From the NCBI GenBank assembly GCA_934489015.1, contig CAKSSN010000027.1, forward strand, positions 1-33,731: DNA of 33,731 bases, given 5' to 3'. The stretch comes from an uncultured Clostridia bacterium (lineage in GTDB: Bacteria; Bacillota; Clostridia; UBA1381). Of the stretch, positions 1 to 8,453 are shown in pieces (the first letter of the stretch is position 1; every line of letters starts with the position of its first letter). Under the pieces are notes generated by a model, which saw nothing but the letters and a program-made list of their open reading frames with translations, had not been told where the DNA came from and did no database searches. Position numbers and translations under genes: made by a program.

Positions 1-81
1 TCGCTTTTGTTGCTTCATTTGGCTTTGTTGATATTTTATTTACTTTTTATTTCATGTATTTTGCACCTCTCTATAATTTTT

Positions 82-987
82 TTATGAAAGACAAAGCTTT
101 ATAAGCTCGTCAATCTTTCCCTCCGCAAGACCGATATTTGTATCGGCAGCTCCGTAATAAATTTTAAGCGTTCCGTCCTCCTCCGTAAGCGCGTTGCACG
201 TAAATACGACATTTGTCACTCTGCCGCGCATTTCGTAATCATGCTCCGGCCAGAGAATAAAATCGGTGTGCCCCAAAACATTCCACGGCTCATTTAAATC
301 AAGCAGACACGCTTTTAAGCGGTAGATAAAGCCGTTGCAGGTTGTTGAAACGGTGTGATAAATTTCAAGCCAGCCCTTATCCGTTTTAATCGGAACAGCT
401 CCCGCACCCATTTTAAAGCCGTCCATAAACGGTTTTCCCTTATACATTATCGGGCGCGCATTGCCCCAGTAAACGAGGTCGGGCGAAAAGCTCATCCACA
501 TCGCGCACGGCTCAAGCTCGTTTCCGAACGGTCTGTCAAGACGCATATAAAGTCCGTTATACTTTCCCGGGAAAAGCGCGCCGTTTCTGTTTCCGAGCTC
601 ACTGCCCGTGCAGACTCTCTCAAAGCATTCAAAATCCTTTGTTTTTAAAATTCCGAGCCTTGCGTCGTTTTGCTCAAGGTCGCTTGCGTAAATTATAATA
701 TACTCATCGCCCATTTTCGTAATTCTCGGATCGTATGTGTTCATTTCCGGATGAAACGGATCGGGCGGCGGCATTTTAACCGGCTTATCGTCCGGCGTAA
801 AATTATATCCGTCCTTGCTCCTTGCAATCCAAAGCCTGTGAATATCGTCCGTTGTTGTCGCGTCCATCATAAGAATGTATTCACCGTTATGCTTTATTGC
901 GCCGGGATTGAATGTGTAAAGCACATTATCCGGCATTTTCTCCGGTGACATTACCGGATTATTTTCATATTTTTTTAATACTCTCAT
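82..987 (-). CDS. GH130-family glycoside phosphorylase/hydrolase-like protein
   Basis: A 301-residue cytoplasmic protein with no signal peptide, the usual size for GH130 (beta-mannoside phosphorylases and beta-1,2-mannosidases). It shows the five-bladed-propeller signatures of that family: NPV near residue 10, FNPGA at 26-30, ARSKDG at 55-60 and YDPRIT at 85-90. Asp86 in the last motif matches the region of the family's general-acid Asp. Its start codon directly abuts the stop of the upstream GH20-like gene (TAAATG), so the two are probably translationally coupled. It is the last gene of the operon and probably trims imported oligosaccharides in the cytoplasm. Whether it uses phosphate or water, and whether the sugar is mannose, cannot be read here. 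A GH43/GH117-like propeller is a less likely alternative. Confidence 0.82.
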   Translation of the reverse strand: MRVLKKYENNPVMSPEKMPDNVLYTFNPGAIKHNGEYILMMDATTTDDIHRLWIARSKDGYNFTPDDKPVKMPPPDPFHPEMNTYDPRITKMGDEYIIIYASDLEQNDARLGILKTKDFECFERVCTGSELGNRNGALFPGKYNGLYMRLDRPFGNELEPCAMWMSFSPDLVYWGNARPIMYKGKPFMDGFKMGAGAVPIKTDKGWLEIYHTVSTTCNGFIYRLKACLLDLNEPWNVLGHTDFILWPEHDYEMRGRVTNVVFTCNALTEEDGTLKIYYGAADTNIGLAEGKIDELIKLCLS

Positions 988-2751
988 TTATTTTCTCCCA
1001 ACATAATTTTTAAGCTCTTCTTTTCTGCTTTTAATATAATTTATTCCCTGCCCGATGCCCTCTTCAAAGTTATCCCAAAGCCAAATCTCCGTATGCTCCT
1101 TTATGATAAAATCGGATAATTTGCAAAGCTCGTCAGCTTTTTCCTCTGAAACTGCTGCGTTTATTTTAACAATGGCATATTCTGCTCCGAGAATATTCAT
1201 TTTTGCGTTTACCGTAATTTCGCGCTTTAGCTTCTCCGAAGCGTCCGACTGCTCAATCCGCCTTATAAGCGCTGCTTGTGCGTTTATTATATTATTAAAA
1301 TAGTAGCTGTCGCCTATCTCCTCTAAATTGAAAAACGGTGAATAATCCATATCGCAAAGAGGTTTTTTGAGCATCATGGAGCAAATCGTCTGCCCGTGAA
1401 TACGCTCCGGCTCCATAAGATACAAATTGCCGCACATATAAAGCAGGCGCGAAATTTCAGCCTTAAACACATATTTATCCGCATAATTTTCCGCCGCATG
1501 AATAAATTCCGGCTTAAGCCAGCCGCCGTGCTGCTTTATCCCCGTATTCCAGCCGTACTGACCGCCAAGAGCCGCCGGCACAACGCTCCACACGAAATTT
1601 GCCATGTGACCTCCGTCACCCCAGTCGGTAACGAGGTATCCCTTTGCGCCGTATTTTTCGCCAAGCTCCGCTGCCGTTCGCATATTAAACGACATCACGT
1701 CAAAGCGCCCCGTAAAGCTATAAAAATTCATAACGCTCGGACAGGTGTAAAACGGTATATTATGCTCGGCAAGCACTCTGCAATGCTCCTCCATCATTGA
1801 GCTGAATATAAGGTCATATCCCCATTCAAGCACCGTTGTGTTTTCGGGAAGCCTTTTAAAGCATTCGGGGTTATTTATTATCATATCACCCCAAATCATA
1901 ATATCCTTGCCGTACTTTTTTGCAAGAGCGCTGATTTTCAAAAGGTAGTCACAGAAAACATTTTCCCTTCCGCGCTCGGCGCAGGCCTTTTCGTTTTGGA
2001 ATTTTCCGAGCCCCATTGCCTCGTCAAAGCCGATGTTTGCTTTCTTTGACTTAAATAGTGGAAAAAGCGACAAATATATCCTGTCTATAAGCTCCGCACT
2101 TTTTGGATTTTCCGGGTCTAAGGTATCGGTTTTTTCTTTTCCGTCCGTTATTTCAATGTCCTTAAATTCGTCAGTATCGAGCCATGAGCGCATATGCCCG
2201 AAGCCGTTTTGACACGGAACAAGCTCTATAAACCTATCCTCGCAGTATTTTTCGATTTCCTTTATATTCTCCGGAGTCAGACAGTCAAAACCCGCCGTAA
2301 ATTCGGGAAATGCGCTGTATTTAAAACAGAAGTTTTCCATGTAAAGCTGAAATTCGTTATATTTAAGAGCGCACAGGAAATCTATAATGCGCAGAATTTT
2401 TTCTTTTTTGGGTATTCTTCCGCGACTTATATCAAGCATATATCCGCGCCGCGAAAATGCGGGCTTATCGTAAATCAGGCAATACGGAACGGAAGAGCCG
2501 TCCGAAAGCTGATAAAGCGAGGTGAGGGCGCGGAATTTACCCTCATCCGAAGAATACTCAATATAAATTCCGCTGTCACCTATTTCAATTTTATATTCCT
2601 CTTTTTCAAAAGAAGCATTTTTATTATATTTAATATCGACGCCGTCCTCTTTAAGCTCCTTGCAAAACTCGTATAAAGCACCTGCGTATTTTCCTTTAAG
2701 AGTATATCTTCCGCTTAAAATTTCTTCTTTTTTCGGTTTCGGAAAAATCAT
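988..2751 (-). CDS. GH20-like beta-N-acetylhexosaminidase (cytoplasmic)
   Basis: A 587-residue protein without a signal peptide. An N-terminal zincin-like region (about 1-95) is followed by a (beta/alpha)8 barrel that begins RRGYMLDISRGRIP at about 101-114. The motif NIGFDEAMGLGK carries adjacent Asp243-Glu244, the position of the Asp-Glu pair that GH20 enzymes use in substrate-assisted cleavage of N-acetylhexosaminides. The family's usual HxGGDE is here NIGFDE, so this is a divergent branch. An extra C-terminal helical region (about 430-587) lies past the barrel. The start overlaps the stop of the upstream LamG-like gene by 4 nt (ATGA). No secretion signal suggests it acts on imported oligosaccharides. 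The exact sugar is unknown, and a role on non-acetylated sugars cannot be excluded. Confidence 0.75.
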   Translation of the reverse strand: MIFPKPKKEEILSGRYTLKGKYAGALYEFCKELKEDGVDIKYNKNASFEKEEYKIEIGDSGIYIEYSSDEGKFRALTSLYQLSDGSSVPYCLIYDKPAFSRRGYMLDISRGRIPKKEKILRIIDFLCALKYNEFQLYMENFCFKYSAFPEFTAGFDCLTPENIKEIEKYCEDRFIELVPCQNGFGHMRSWLDTDEFKDIEITDGKEKTDTLDPENPKSAELIDRIYLSLFPLFKSKKANIGFDEAMGLGKFQNEKACAERGRENVFCDYLLKISALAKKYGKDIMIWGDMIINNPECFKRLPENTTVLEWGYDLIFSSMMEEHCRVLAEHNIPFYTCPSVMNFYSFTGRFDVMSFNMRTAAELGEKYGAKGYLVTDWGDGGHMANFVWSVVPAALGGQYGWNTGIKQHGGWLKPEFIHAAENYADKYVFKAEISRLLYMCGNLYLMEPERIHGQTICSMMLKKPLCDMDYSPFFNLEEIGDSYYFNNIINAQAALIRRIEQSDASEKLKREITVNAKMNILGAEYAIVKINAAVSEEKADELCKLSDFIIKEHTEIWLWDNFEEGIGQGINYIKSRKEELKNYVGRK

Positions 2752-4151
2752 TGCTTATCCTCCGTAAAGGTATCGAAAAATACCGGTATTCTGTTTTCCC
2801 AGTCGGTTATAAATACAACCTCCGCGCTGTCTGCTTCAAGCGGTGAAATTTCAAACACAGTGCCGTCCGACGCAATCGCCTGCTTCCCCGTTGCCGAAAC
2901 GCCGACCGCCGCGCCGTCCGAATTTTTAAAGCACATTGCCATAACAGCGCTCTTTTCGCTGCGAAGCTTATTTACAACAGTTGCCGACGCGCCTATTTTG
3001 CCGTCTTCCTTTTTAAATGTAACATCGGCAAATAAGCCGTTTTTCAGCGTGTAGCACTTGTAGTCCGTACCGTTTATCGTGATAAGCTTTGCTCCCTCTC
3101 CGAAATCGCCGACAGGCACTGCTTCTTCAAAGCCCGAAATCAGACCCGACATATCCTCAAAGCTTTTGACAGATGAAAAATCCGTCCAGATTGTGTCGCC
3201 GTCAATTAAAAGCTCATCGCAGTCCGCTTCAAGCTCTGTCGGTGCGTAATATGACGGATAATAATATCCCCTGTAAAATTTCCCGTCACCAAGCGCATAA
3301 AACCCGTCCGAGCTTCCGCCGTCCGTTCCGTACACAAAGCACGTTACATCTCTCCACCACGGCGACGTATCTCTTGAAATAAGCTCTCCGTCAAGATATA
3401 CTATTACTCTGTTTCTCTGCGCACTGTATGTAAGCGCAAGCTTATGCCAGTTGCCGCGCTCGGCATTTGTAACCTTTACAAAGCTGCCGCCGTCGTTTAT
3501 TTCAACAGAGCCGTCCGGGTACCATTTAAAAACGGTCCTGTCATTATCACCCGTATACCGCGCGTGAGCAAACGCCGTAACATTACCCTCCGCATATATG
3601 TTTATCTCCGCCGTGTAAGTTGTTTCAATGCCTGCGCCCTCATAAGACGGCTGTGCGTTTACGCCCTCGATTTTCGTGCTGCCGCCCGACGGAGGAGTTA
3701 TAACATATGAATTGTCGCTCCTGCCGCATATATCACTCTTTGAGGACTTTGAGCTGCCGCCGCTGTTATTAAAATAAAAGCTGTTAAGGTCAAATTCCGT
3801 TTCCTCCGCCTTATACATCACTACCGGGATATACATTACGTCCTCAGAATTTCCAACGTGCTCCGCGCGGATATAGCCGTCCGTGAAAAACTGCTTATCG
3901 GTTACATTTTTGTCCGCGTCGGTATAGGAAAGCTTATAGTCGTATGACACTAAGGCGTTAATCAAATCAACCGACGTCAAAGAATAATTATCAAAGAAAT
4001 ACGGCATTTGCTCAACTTCTATTTTGTCATCGCCTATATGAACGCGTCCCGATTTGCTCGTTATGTCAAGACTGCCCTCCGCTCCGGCGCAAAGCGCCGA
4101 AGCAGAAAGAATAATGCACAAAGCTAAGAGAATATTTTTTAAATTTTTCAT
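2748..4151 (-). CDS. Secreted LamG/concanavalin-A-like protein
   Basis: A 467-residue protein whose N-terminus is a classical signal peptide (KNLKNILLALCIILSASALC, cleavage near residue 22-24). Residues about 165-320 look like a laminin-G/concanavalin-A-type jelly roll: NWHKLALTYSAQRNRVIVYL is the typical 'W..la.t......vylDG' segment, followed by DGE. I recognise no catalytic residues. The N-terminal part and the C-terminal 130 residues have no family I can name. It overlaps both neighbours by 4 nt (ATGA at each end), between the heparinase-like lyase and the GH20-like gene, which points to tightly coupled synthesis. A carbohydrate-binding role at the cell surface or in the medium is inference; an unrecognised lyase or hydrolase is possible. 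Confidence 0.7.
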   Translation of the reverse strand: MKNLKNILLALCIILSASALCAGAEGSLDITSKSGRVHIGDDKIEVEQMPYFFDNYSLTSVDLINALVSYDYKLSYTDADKNVTDKQFFTDGYIRAEHVGNSEDVMYIPVVMYKAEETEFDLNSFYFNNSGGSSKSSKSDICGRSDNSYVITPPSGGSTKIEGVNAQPSYEGAGIETTYTAEINIYAEGNVTAFAHARYTGDNDRTVFKWYPDGSVEINDGGSFVKVTNAERGNWHKLALTYSAQRNRVIVYLDGELISRDTSPWWRDVTCFVYGTDGGSSDGFYALGDGKFYRGYYYPSYYAPTELEADCDELLIDGDTIWTDFSSVKSFEDMSGLISGFEEAVPVGDFGEGAKLITINGTDYKCYTLKNGLFADVTFKKEDGKIGASATVVNKLRSEKSAVMAMCFKNSDGAAVGVSATGKQAIASDGTVFEISPLEADSAEVVFITDWENRIPVFFDTFTEDKQ

Positions 4152-7100
4152 TTCTTTCTTGTCACCACCATTTCAGTGTAGCTGTTCCAGTTTTCTCCGC
4201 CGCCGTTTGAGTTGCCGTTACATTCAATTTTTATGTAACGTGCATCCCTGCCGCCGAGAGTGTAAAATTCATAGCTGTCTGTTGCCTGAGATTCTCCGTC
4301 AAACACCTTTTCATACGTATTGCCGTCAGAGGATACGGAAATATTAAAGTAATATTTTCTGTCGCCTGACTTCATAAAGCCTATTGCAATATCGTCAACT
4401 CTCTGAACGGAGCCTATATCGAGAATTACCCAGTTTCCCGTTCCCTCAGCCGACCAGCGCGTTTGCAGATTATTGTCAAAGAGGTTAAGCGCCTTGTTTG
4501 CCTCCTGCGGCTCATCACTTACGGAGTAGGCTTCAACCGGGATTGACTCTCTGCCGTCAAACTCGACAGGTTTTAAAATTTTCTTAAAGTATATTTTATA
4601 TACCGCTTTATTAAAGCTGTCGTTTTTATCGGTAAGAGTAACGGTTGTAAAATCGTCAAGGCTTGTGGCATTTTTAATATCTATATTATATAAGTCGCTT
4701 AAAAGCTCTGTCTGCGGAGGAGCGCTCAGACTGCCCTCAACATAAACATAGTCGATTGATTTTTTGCCGCTCGTTAAAATTTCTTTATCTCCGACCTTTA
4801 TTTTGTCAACCGACGGCTCCGGCGGAACATCGCCGTCAGGCACTGTCCACTCGGAAATGCTCTTATTGTAATCGGAAACCGATGACATTTCCTCATCAAT
4901 ATCCGAAAGCTTAACGGTAAGATTAACTCTTCCGCTTCCCGTAAGCTTAATTGCAAACCTGTTTGACGTTTCTTCAGCGTCATCGCCCGGCTTTGTTTTC
5001 GGGCTCGATGGCAGCGGTGCTGCCTTTTCTATGCTAAGCGCCGCATTTGCGCCCTCTGCTATATAGTCAAGCCTCATTTTTCTGCCGTTATAGGTAAATG
5101 TTGCGCCGCTGTCATCAATCTGCGCATCCGCATCCGTTATCATAAACCAGTATAAGTCCGACTGACCTCTAAGATCTATTTCGTCGCGCACAACAAGGCT
5201 CTTTCGGTTATCCGTAAAGAAAAATCCGCGTTTTGCGGAGGTAACGTTATCCTCCAGAAGCTCCGTCATGTCAACCGTTACAATCGAGCCTCTCGGCTTT
5301 GACTCCTTAAGCTCCATCTTCGCATATGAATCAACTTTGTGGTCGGGTCCGTCATTCGGATTGATAACAAGCGTATTATGCGACTCCGCTCTCGAACGGA
5401 AATGGATCCAGCGCTTGCCGTTCGGCGAATCGTCCCAATAGCCTTCAGAATTATAATTTCCCATTCCGAGATCCTTTGCCCAGCGAACGCCCTGATTTTC
5501 AAATATGAAGCTGCCGCCGTCAAGCTGCGAATGTTCCATTTTCGTTTTACCTGCGTGTATTCCGACAAATGTAGGCTCAATATTATCCCATGAATCGCGC
5601 ATAACAACAACGTCCTGCGAATCGTCAAAATAATCGTTTTCAAGCTCTATTTTACCCTTTTTAATTGACGTGTCATACCACAAAAGCGAAAGCGCCAAAT
5701 CTTCGGAGTCGGAAATATTTCCGTTCGTGAAATATAAAACCGCCTTTGTAACGTCCGCATTATTATAAATGTCCGACAGCCAGAACATCTCCGGCGTATA
5801 AATTCTTGCCGCAATACTGTCCGCATAAGTGTAAATGCCTATCGGCGACTGCATATAAAGCTCCGACACCGCCGATGTAGACAAGCCCTCACACTCCTCA
5901 AGACCCATGTCACTGCCGAGAACTGTCTGCATTGTCGAGATCATTTTTGCAGTATACTGCATTGTATATTCCCAGTAATGCGCACCCTCATACCACGTTC
6001 CGTAGGGCGCGAAATGATACATCATAAGGTCAAGACCTCTTATTGCGTTTGATGTCAGATAATACGCTTCATCCGGATAAACGTCAGCCATAGCAAGCGC
6101 ACCCATCAGAATACCGCCGTTGCACACAACATTATGATTGTTTGTTGCAACCGCCGAATTTGTCATTGCGGAATTTTCGCTCTGATATGAAAGCCACGCA
6201 TCATAGAAGCAGTTGTTATACATTCCCTTTTCTATAACCGCTCTTTGCTCCGGCGTGAACGCGTCATACATCCAGTCATACCCTATCGCAACAGCTGCCG
6301 CCATTTCGCACGGGTCAAGGTGATGCGCCGGGTGCCAGTCGCTGAACAGCGAAACCGTTTCAAGCTCCGTATATGCACGGTCTGCATACTTTTTATCGCC
6401 TGTCAGCTGATAAGCCATTCCGAGCGCATACATTCTCGAAAGCACATCTCTTGCCACTCCGAGCAGACGCACTCCGTCACGCAGCTCATATTTAACCGGC
6501 TCTGTCGTAAGAACTATATCCGCATTTGAAACAACCGTTTTAGCCCAGCGCTTTTTATATTCATCGGTTTTAACCTCTTCGCGAACGCGGTCAAAATACG
6601 CCTTTGTTGCCTGTATTCTCGGATGCTCGGCATATTGCGGCGAGCTTTCATAATAGGACTTTATCATATCCTTACCCGGCCGCAAATAGAACATATAATC
6701 GTTAAGCGCCTGCTGCGCGTCGGCGTCTTCGGGCGCTTTAAATGATGTATCAAGCACATAAAGCCCGGAATTATACTGCACGGGTGATTTTACATAACTA
6801 AGTCCTGCCGCACCGAAAAGCTTATCTGCCGCCATATAAAGCGTGCCGCCGTGAATAACGCTGCCCTCTGTCTGCGCGCTGAGCACCGCTCCTCCCGCAA
6901 TTTTAAGCTCGCCCGTCTTTTCCTCTGTGTATGATATTTCAAGCTTTTCGAGCGTTTCTCTTACCGGAAGGTATTCAGCTCCGTTTTCCGTAAACGGTGC
7001 ATTTTTCATAAGCGTTTTTTCGCCGTCTTTAAGCACAACGCCGCTTCTTGCATGAACGGCGCTCATGCCTTCAAGCATTTTTGCATATGATGTATCGCTT

Positions 7101-8434
7101 TTGAAAACGCTCTTTTTTATGTTCGTATCTATTTTTCTCTCTGCCATTTCAATCTCGTCTTTAACTTCATTTCCCTCATAAACTCTTATATCGTCAAGCA
7201 AAAATTTAATATTGTCCGTATCGGCAGCCCTTGACGGTGTATAAGACTGATAAATTGTTTCGTGAAAGCGCAGTATATCGGCGGTTGCGCCGTTTGCCGC
7301 AAAATTTGACAAAACCTTTCCCGACCCGATAAAACGCTTGTCAAAATAATATTTTATTGTTCTGTCGTAGTAGTTTTCAATTACAGACACCCTGTACCAC
7401 TTATTAAGGCTCAGATTTATGCTTTCACCCACCGGGAAGTACCAAACAGCACCCTTTCCGAGCTCACCGAGAGTCTGAAACTGACTTGCGCTGTCCTTTT
7501 GCACAAAATTGAATATCGAATCGGCGTCAAGCACCTTAAATCTGAAATCATAAACAAGAACATCGCTGTCAGATTTAATTCCGTTTACGCTTTCATGAAA
7601 GTCGGACGTTGTCTGCCTTTCAACAAGCAGCGCCTTATTGCCGTCCTCTTCTTCAAACAAATCAACCTTGCTGCCGCCGTCCGCTATGCTAAGAGGTCCT
7701 ATTCCTCCTTCAAAGTCAAAAACCGCAACAGCGCTGCTGCCGACGTATTCGCCGAACGTGAAGCTGTTTTCATCGTCAACCTGCTCGTTAAATTCCGCTG
7801 TCGGATAAGACTTTCTCGGCTTTTCGCCGTCTGTAACATTTACATTGTCAAGTATTACAAAATCCTCACCCGTATCGGAGGCAAACATAAACCGAATACG
7901 TGAAACCGCCGATATTTTACATTTTGCTATTTTAAAGTCTGAAACAACTTTTTTTCCGTTTCTGTAAACATCGCACAAGCCGTCTGCGGCTTTAAAAACA
8001 ACCGAATAGCTGCTTTTTGCTTTTCCGAAGCCGCCGAGAGGAAAACCGTTTTCCGCACCGACATCTCCGTTTTCCGAAAAGTTCAGAAGCGTTTGCGCCA
8101 CTCCCGACGAGTTTACCGCCTCAAGCTCGCCGGACGGATTTTTGCCGCCGGTTAAAATATCAAACGAAACACATATATTTTTGCTTACCGGAATATCTAT
8201 ATCAAGGCTTGATGCCGCCGTTCCGGCATAAAGCTTAAGACCCTTGTTTTTATCCTCATACTCGCTTATGCAATACGCCTTTGCGCTTATTGCCAAATCG
8301 CTCGGAATTTCATTTGTGGCATACTCGTTAAAGCTTTCGTTTGCAAGAAGATTATCGCTGTCCGCCGCAAAAGCATATGTTCCCAAAAGTGAAGCGCTTA
8401 AAAGCAGGCTGACCGCTCTTTTAAAAATATTCAT
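4148..8434 (-). CDS. Giant secreted heparinase II/III-like polysaccharide lyase with stalk and discoidin domains
   Basis: 1428 residues with a signal peptide (cleavage near AFA-A, residue 23). Residues about 25-420 contain two beta-sandwich, LamG-like regions. Residues 455-565 resemble the copper-amine-oxidase-N 'stalk' fold (EYLPVRETLEKL at 487-498). Residues about 575-905 form an alpha/alpha-toroid with NNHN at 765-768 and EGAHYWEYT at 816-824. Residues about 930-1180 are a heparinase II/III-type beta-sheet domain with EHSQLDGGSF (His968, Asp972) and ESHNTLVIN (His1019). These match the Asn/His, Tyr and His positions used by heparinase II/III-fold lyases (PL12/PL21 and relatives). Residues about 1285-1428 are an F5/8-type-C (CBM32-like) module. 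A GGAGGAGG ribosome site precedes the start. It is the probable extracellular depolymerase of the locus; its substrate, a uronic-acid polymer or other glycan, is not evident. Confidence 0.85.
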   Translation of the reverse strand: MNIFKRAVSLLLSASLLGTYAFAADSDNLLANESFNEYATNEIPSDLAISAKAYCISEYEDKNKGLKLYAGTAASSLDIDIPVSKNICVSFDILTGGKNPSGELEAVNSSGVAQTLLNFSENGDVGAENGFPLGGFGKAKSSYSVVFKAADGLCDVYRNGKKVVSDFKIAKCKISAVSRIRFMFASDTGEDFVILDNVNVTDGEKPRKSYPTAEFNEQVDDENSFTFGEYVGSSAVAVFDFEGGIGPLSIADGGSKVDLFEEEDGNKALLVERQTTSDFHESVNGIKSDSDVLVYDFRFKVLDADSIFNFVQKDSASQFQTLGELGKGAVWYFPVGESINLSLNKWYRVSVIENYYDRTIKYYFDKRFIGSGKVLSNFAANGATADILRFHETIYQSYTPSRAADTDNIKFLLDDIRVYEGNEVKDEIEMAERKIDTNIKKSVFKSDTSYAKMLEGMSAVHARSGVVLKDGEKTLMKNAPFTENGAEYLPVRETLEKLEISYTEEKTGELKIAGGAVLSAQTEGSVIHGGTLYMAADKLFGAAGLSYVKSPVQYNSGLYVLDTSFKAPEDADAQQALNDYMFYLRPGKDMIKSYYESSPQYAEHPRIQATKAYFDRVREEVKTDEYKKRWAKTVVSNADIVLTTEPVKYELRDGVRLLGVARDVLSRMYALGMAYQLTGDKKYADRAYTELETVSLFSDWHPAHHLDPCEMAAAVAIGYDWMYDAFTPEQRAVIEKGMYNNCFYDAWLSYQSENSAMTNSAVATNNHNVVCNGGILMGALAMADVYPDEAYYLTSNAIRGLDLMMYHFAPYGTWYEGAHYWEYTMQYTAKMISTMQTVLGSDMGLEECEGLSTSAVSELYMQSPIGIYTYADSIAARIYTPEMFWLSDIYNNADVTKAVLYFTNGNISDSEDLALSLLWYDTSIKKGKIELENDYFDDSQDVVVMRDSWDNIEPTFVGIHAGKTKMEHSQLDGGSFIFENQGVRWAKDLGMGNYNSEGYWDDSPNGKRWIHFRSRAESHNTLVINPNDGPDHKVDSYAKMELKESKPRGSIVTVDMTELLEDNVTSAKRGFFFTDNRKSLVVRDEIDLRGQSDLYWFMITDADAQIDDSGATFTYNGRKMRLDYIAEGANAALSIEKAAPLPSSPKTKPGDDAEETSNRFAIKLTGSGRVNLTVKLSDIDEEMSSVSDYNKSISEWTVPDGDVPPEPSVDKIKVGDKEILTSGKKSIDYVYVEGSLSAPPQTELLSDLYNIDIKNATSLDDFTTVTLTDKNDSFNKAVYKIYFKKILKPVEFDGRESIPVEAYSVSDEPQEANKALNLFDNNLQTRWSAEGTGNWVILDIGSVQRVDDIAIGFMKSGDRKYYFNISVSSDGNTYEKVFDGESQATDSYEFYTLGGRDARYIKIECNGNSNGGGENWNSYTEMVVTRKK

Positions 8435-8453
8435 GATCTTTCCTCCTCCCGAT

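Noticed and set aside
1..81. Possible start of a further minus-strand gene: ATG at 18-16 reading MKQQKR to the window edge, with AGAGAGG at about 64-70.
   Set aside because: The ribosome-like site is about 45 nt from that ATG, and nearer ATG/GTG frames stop at once. Six codons are too few to call.
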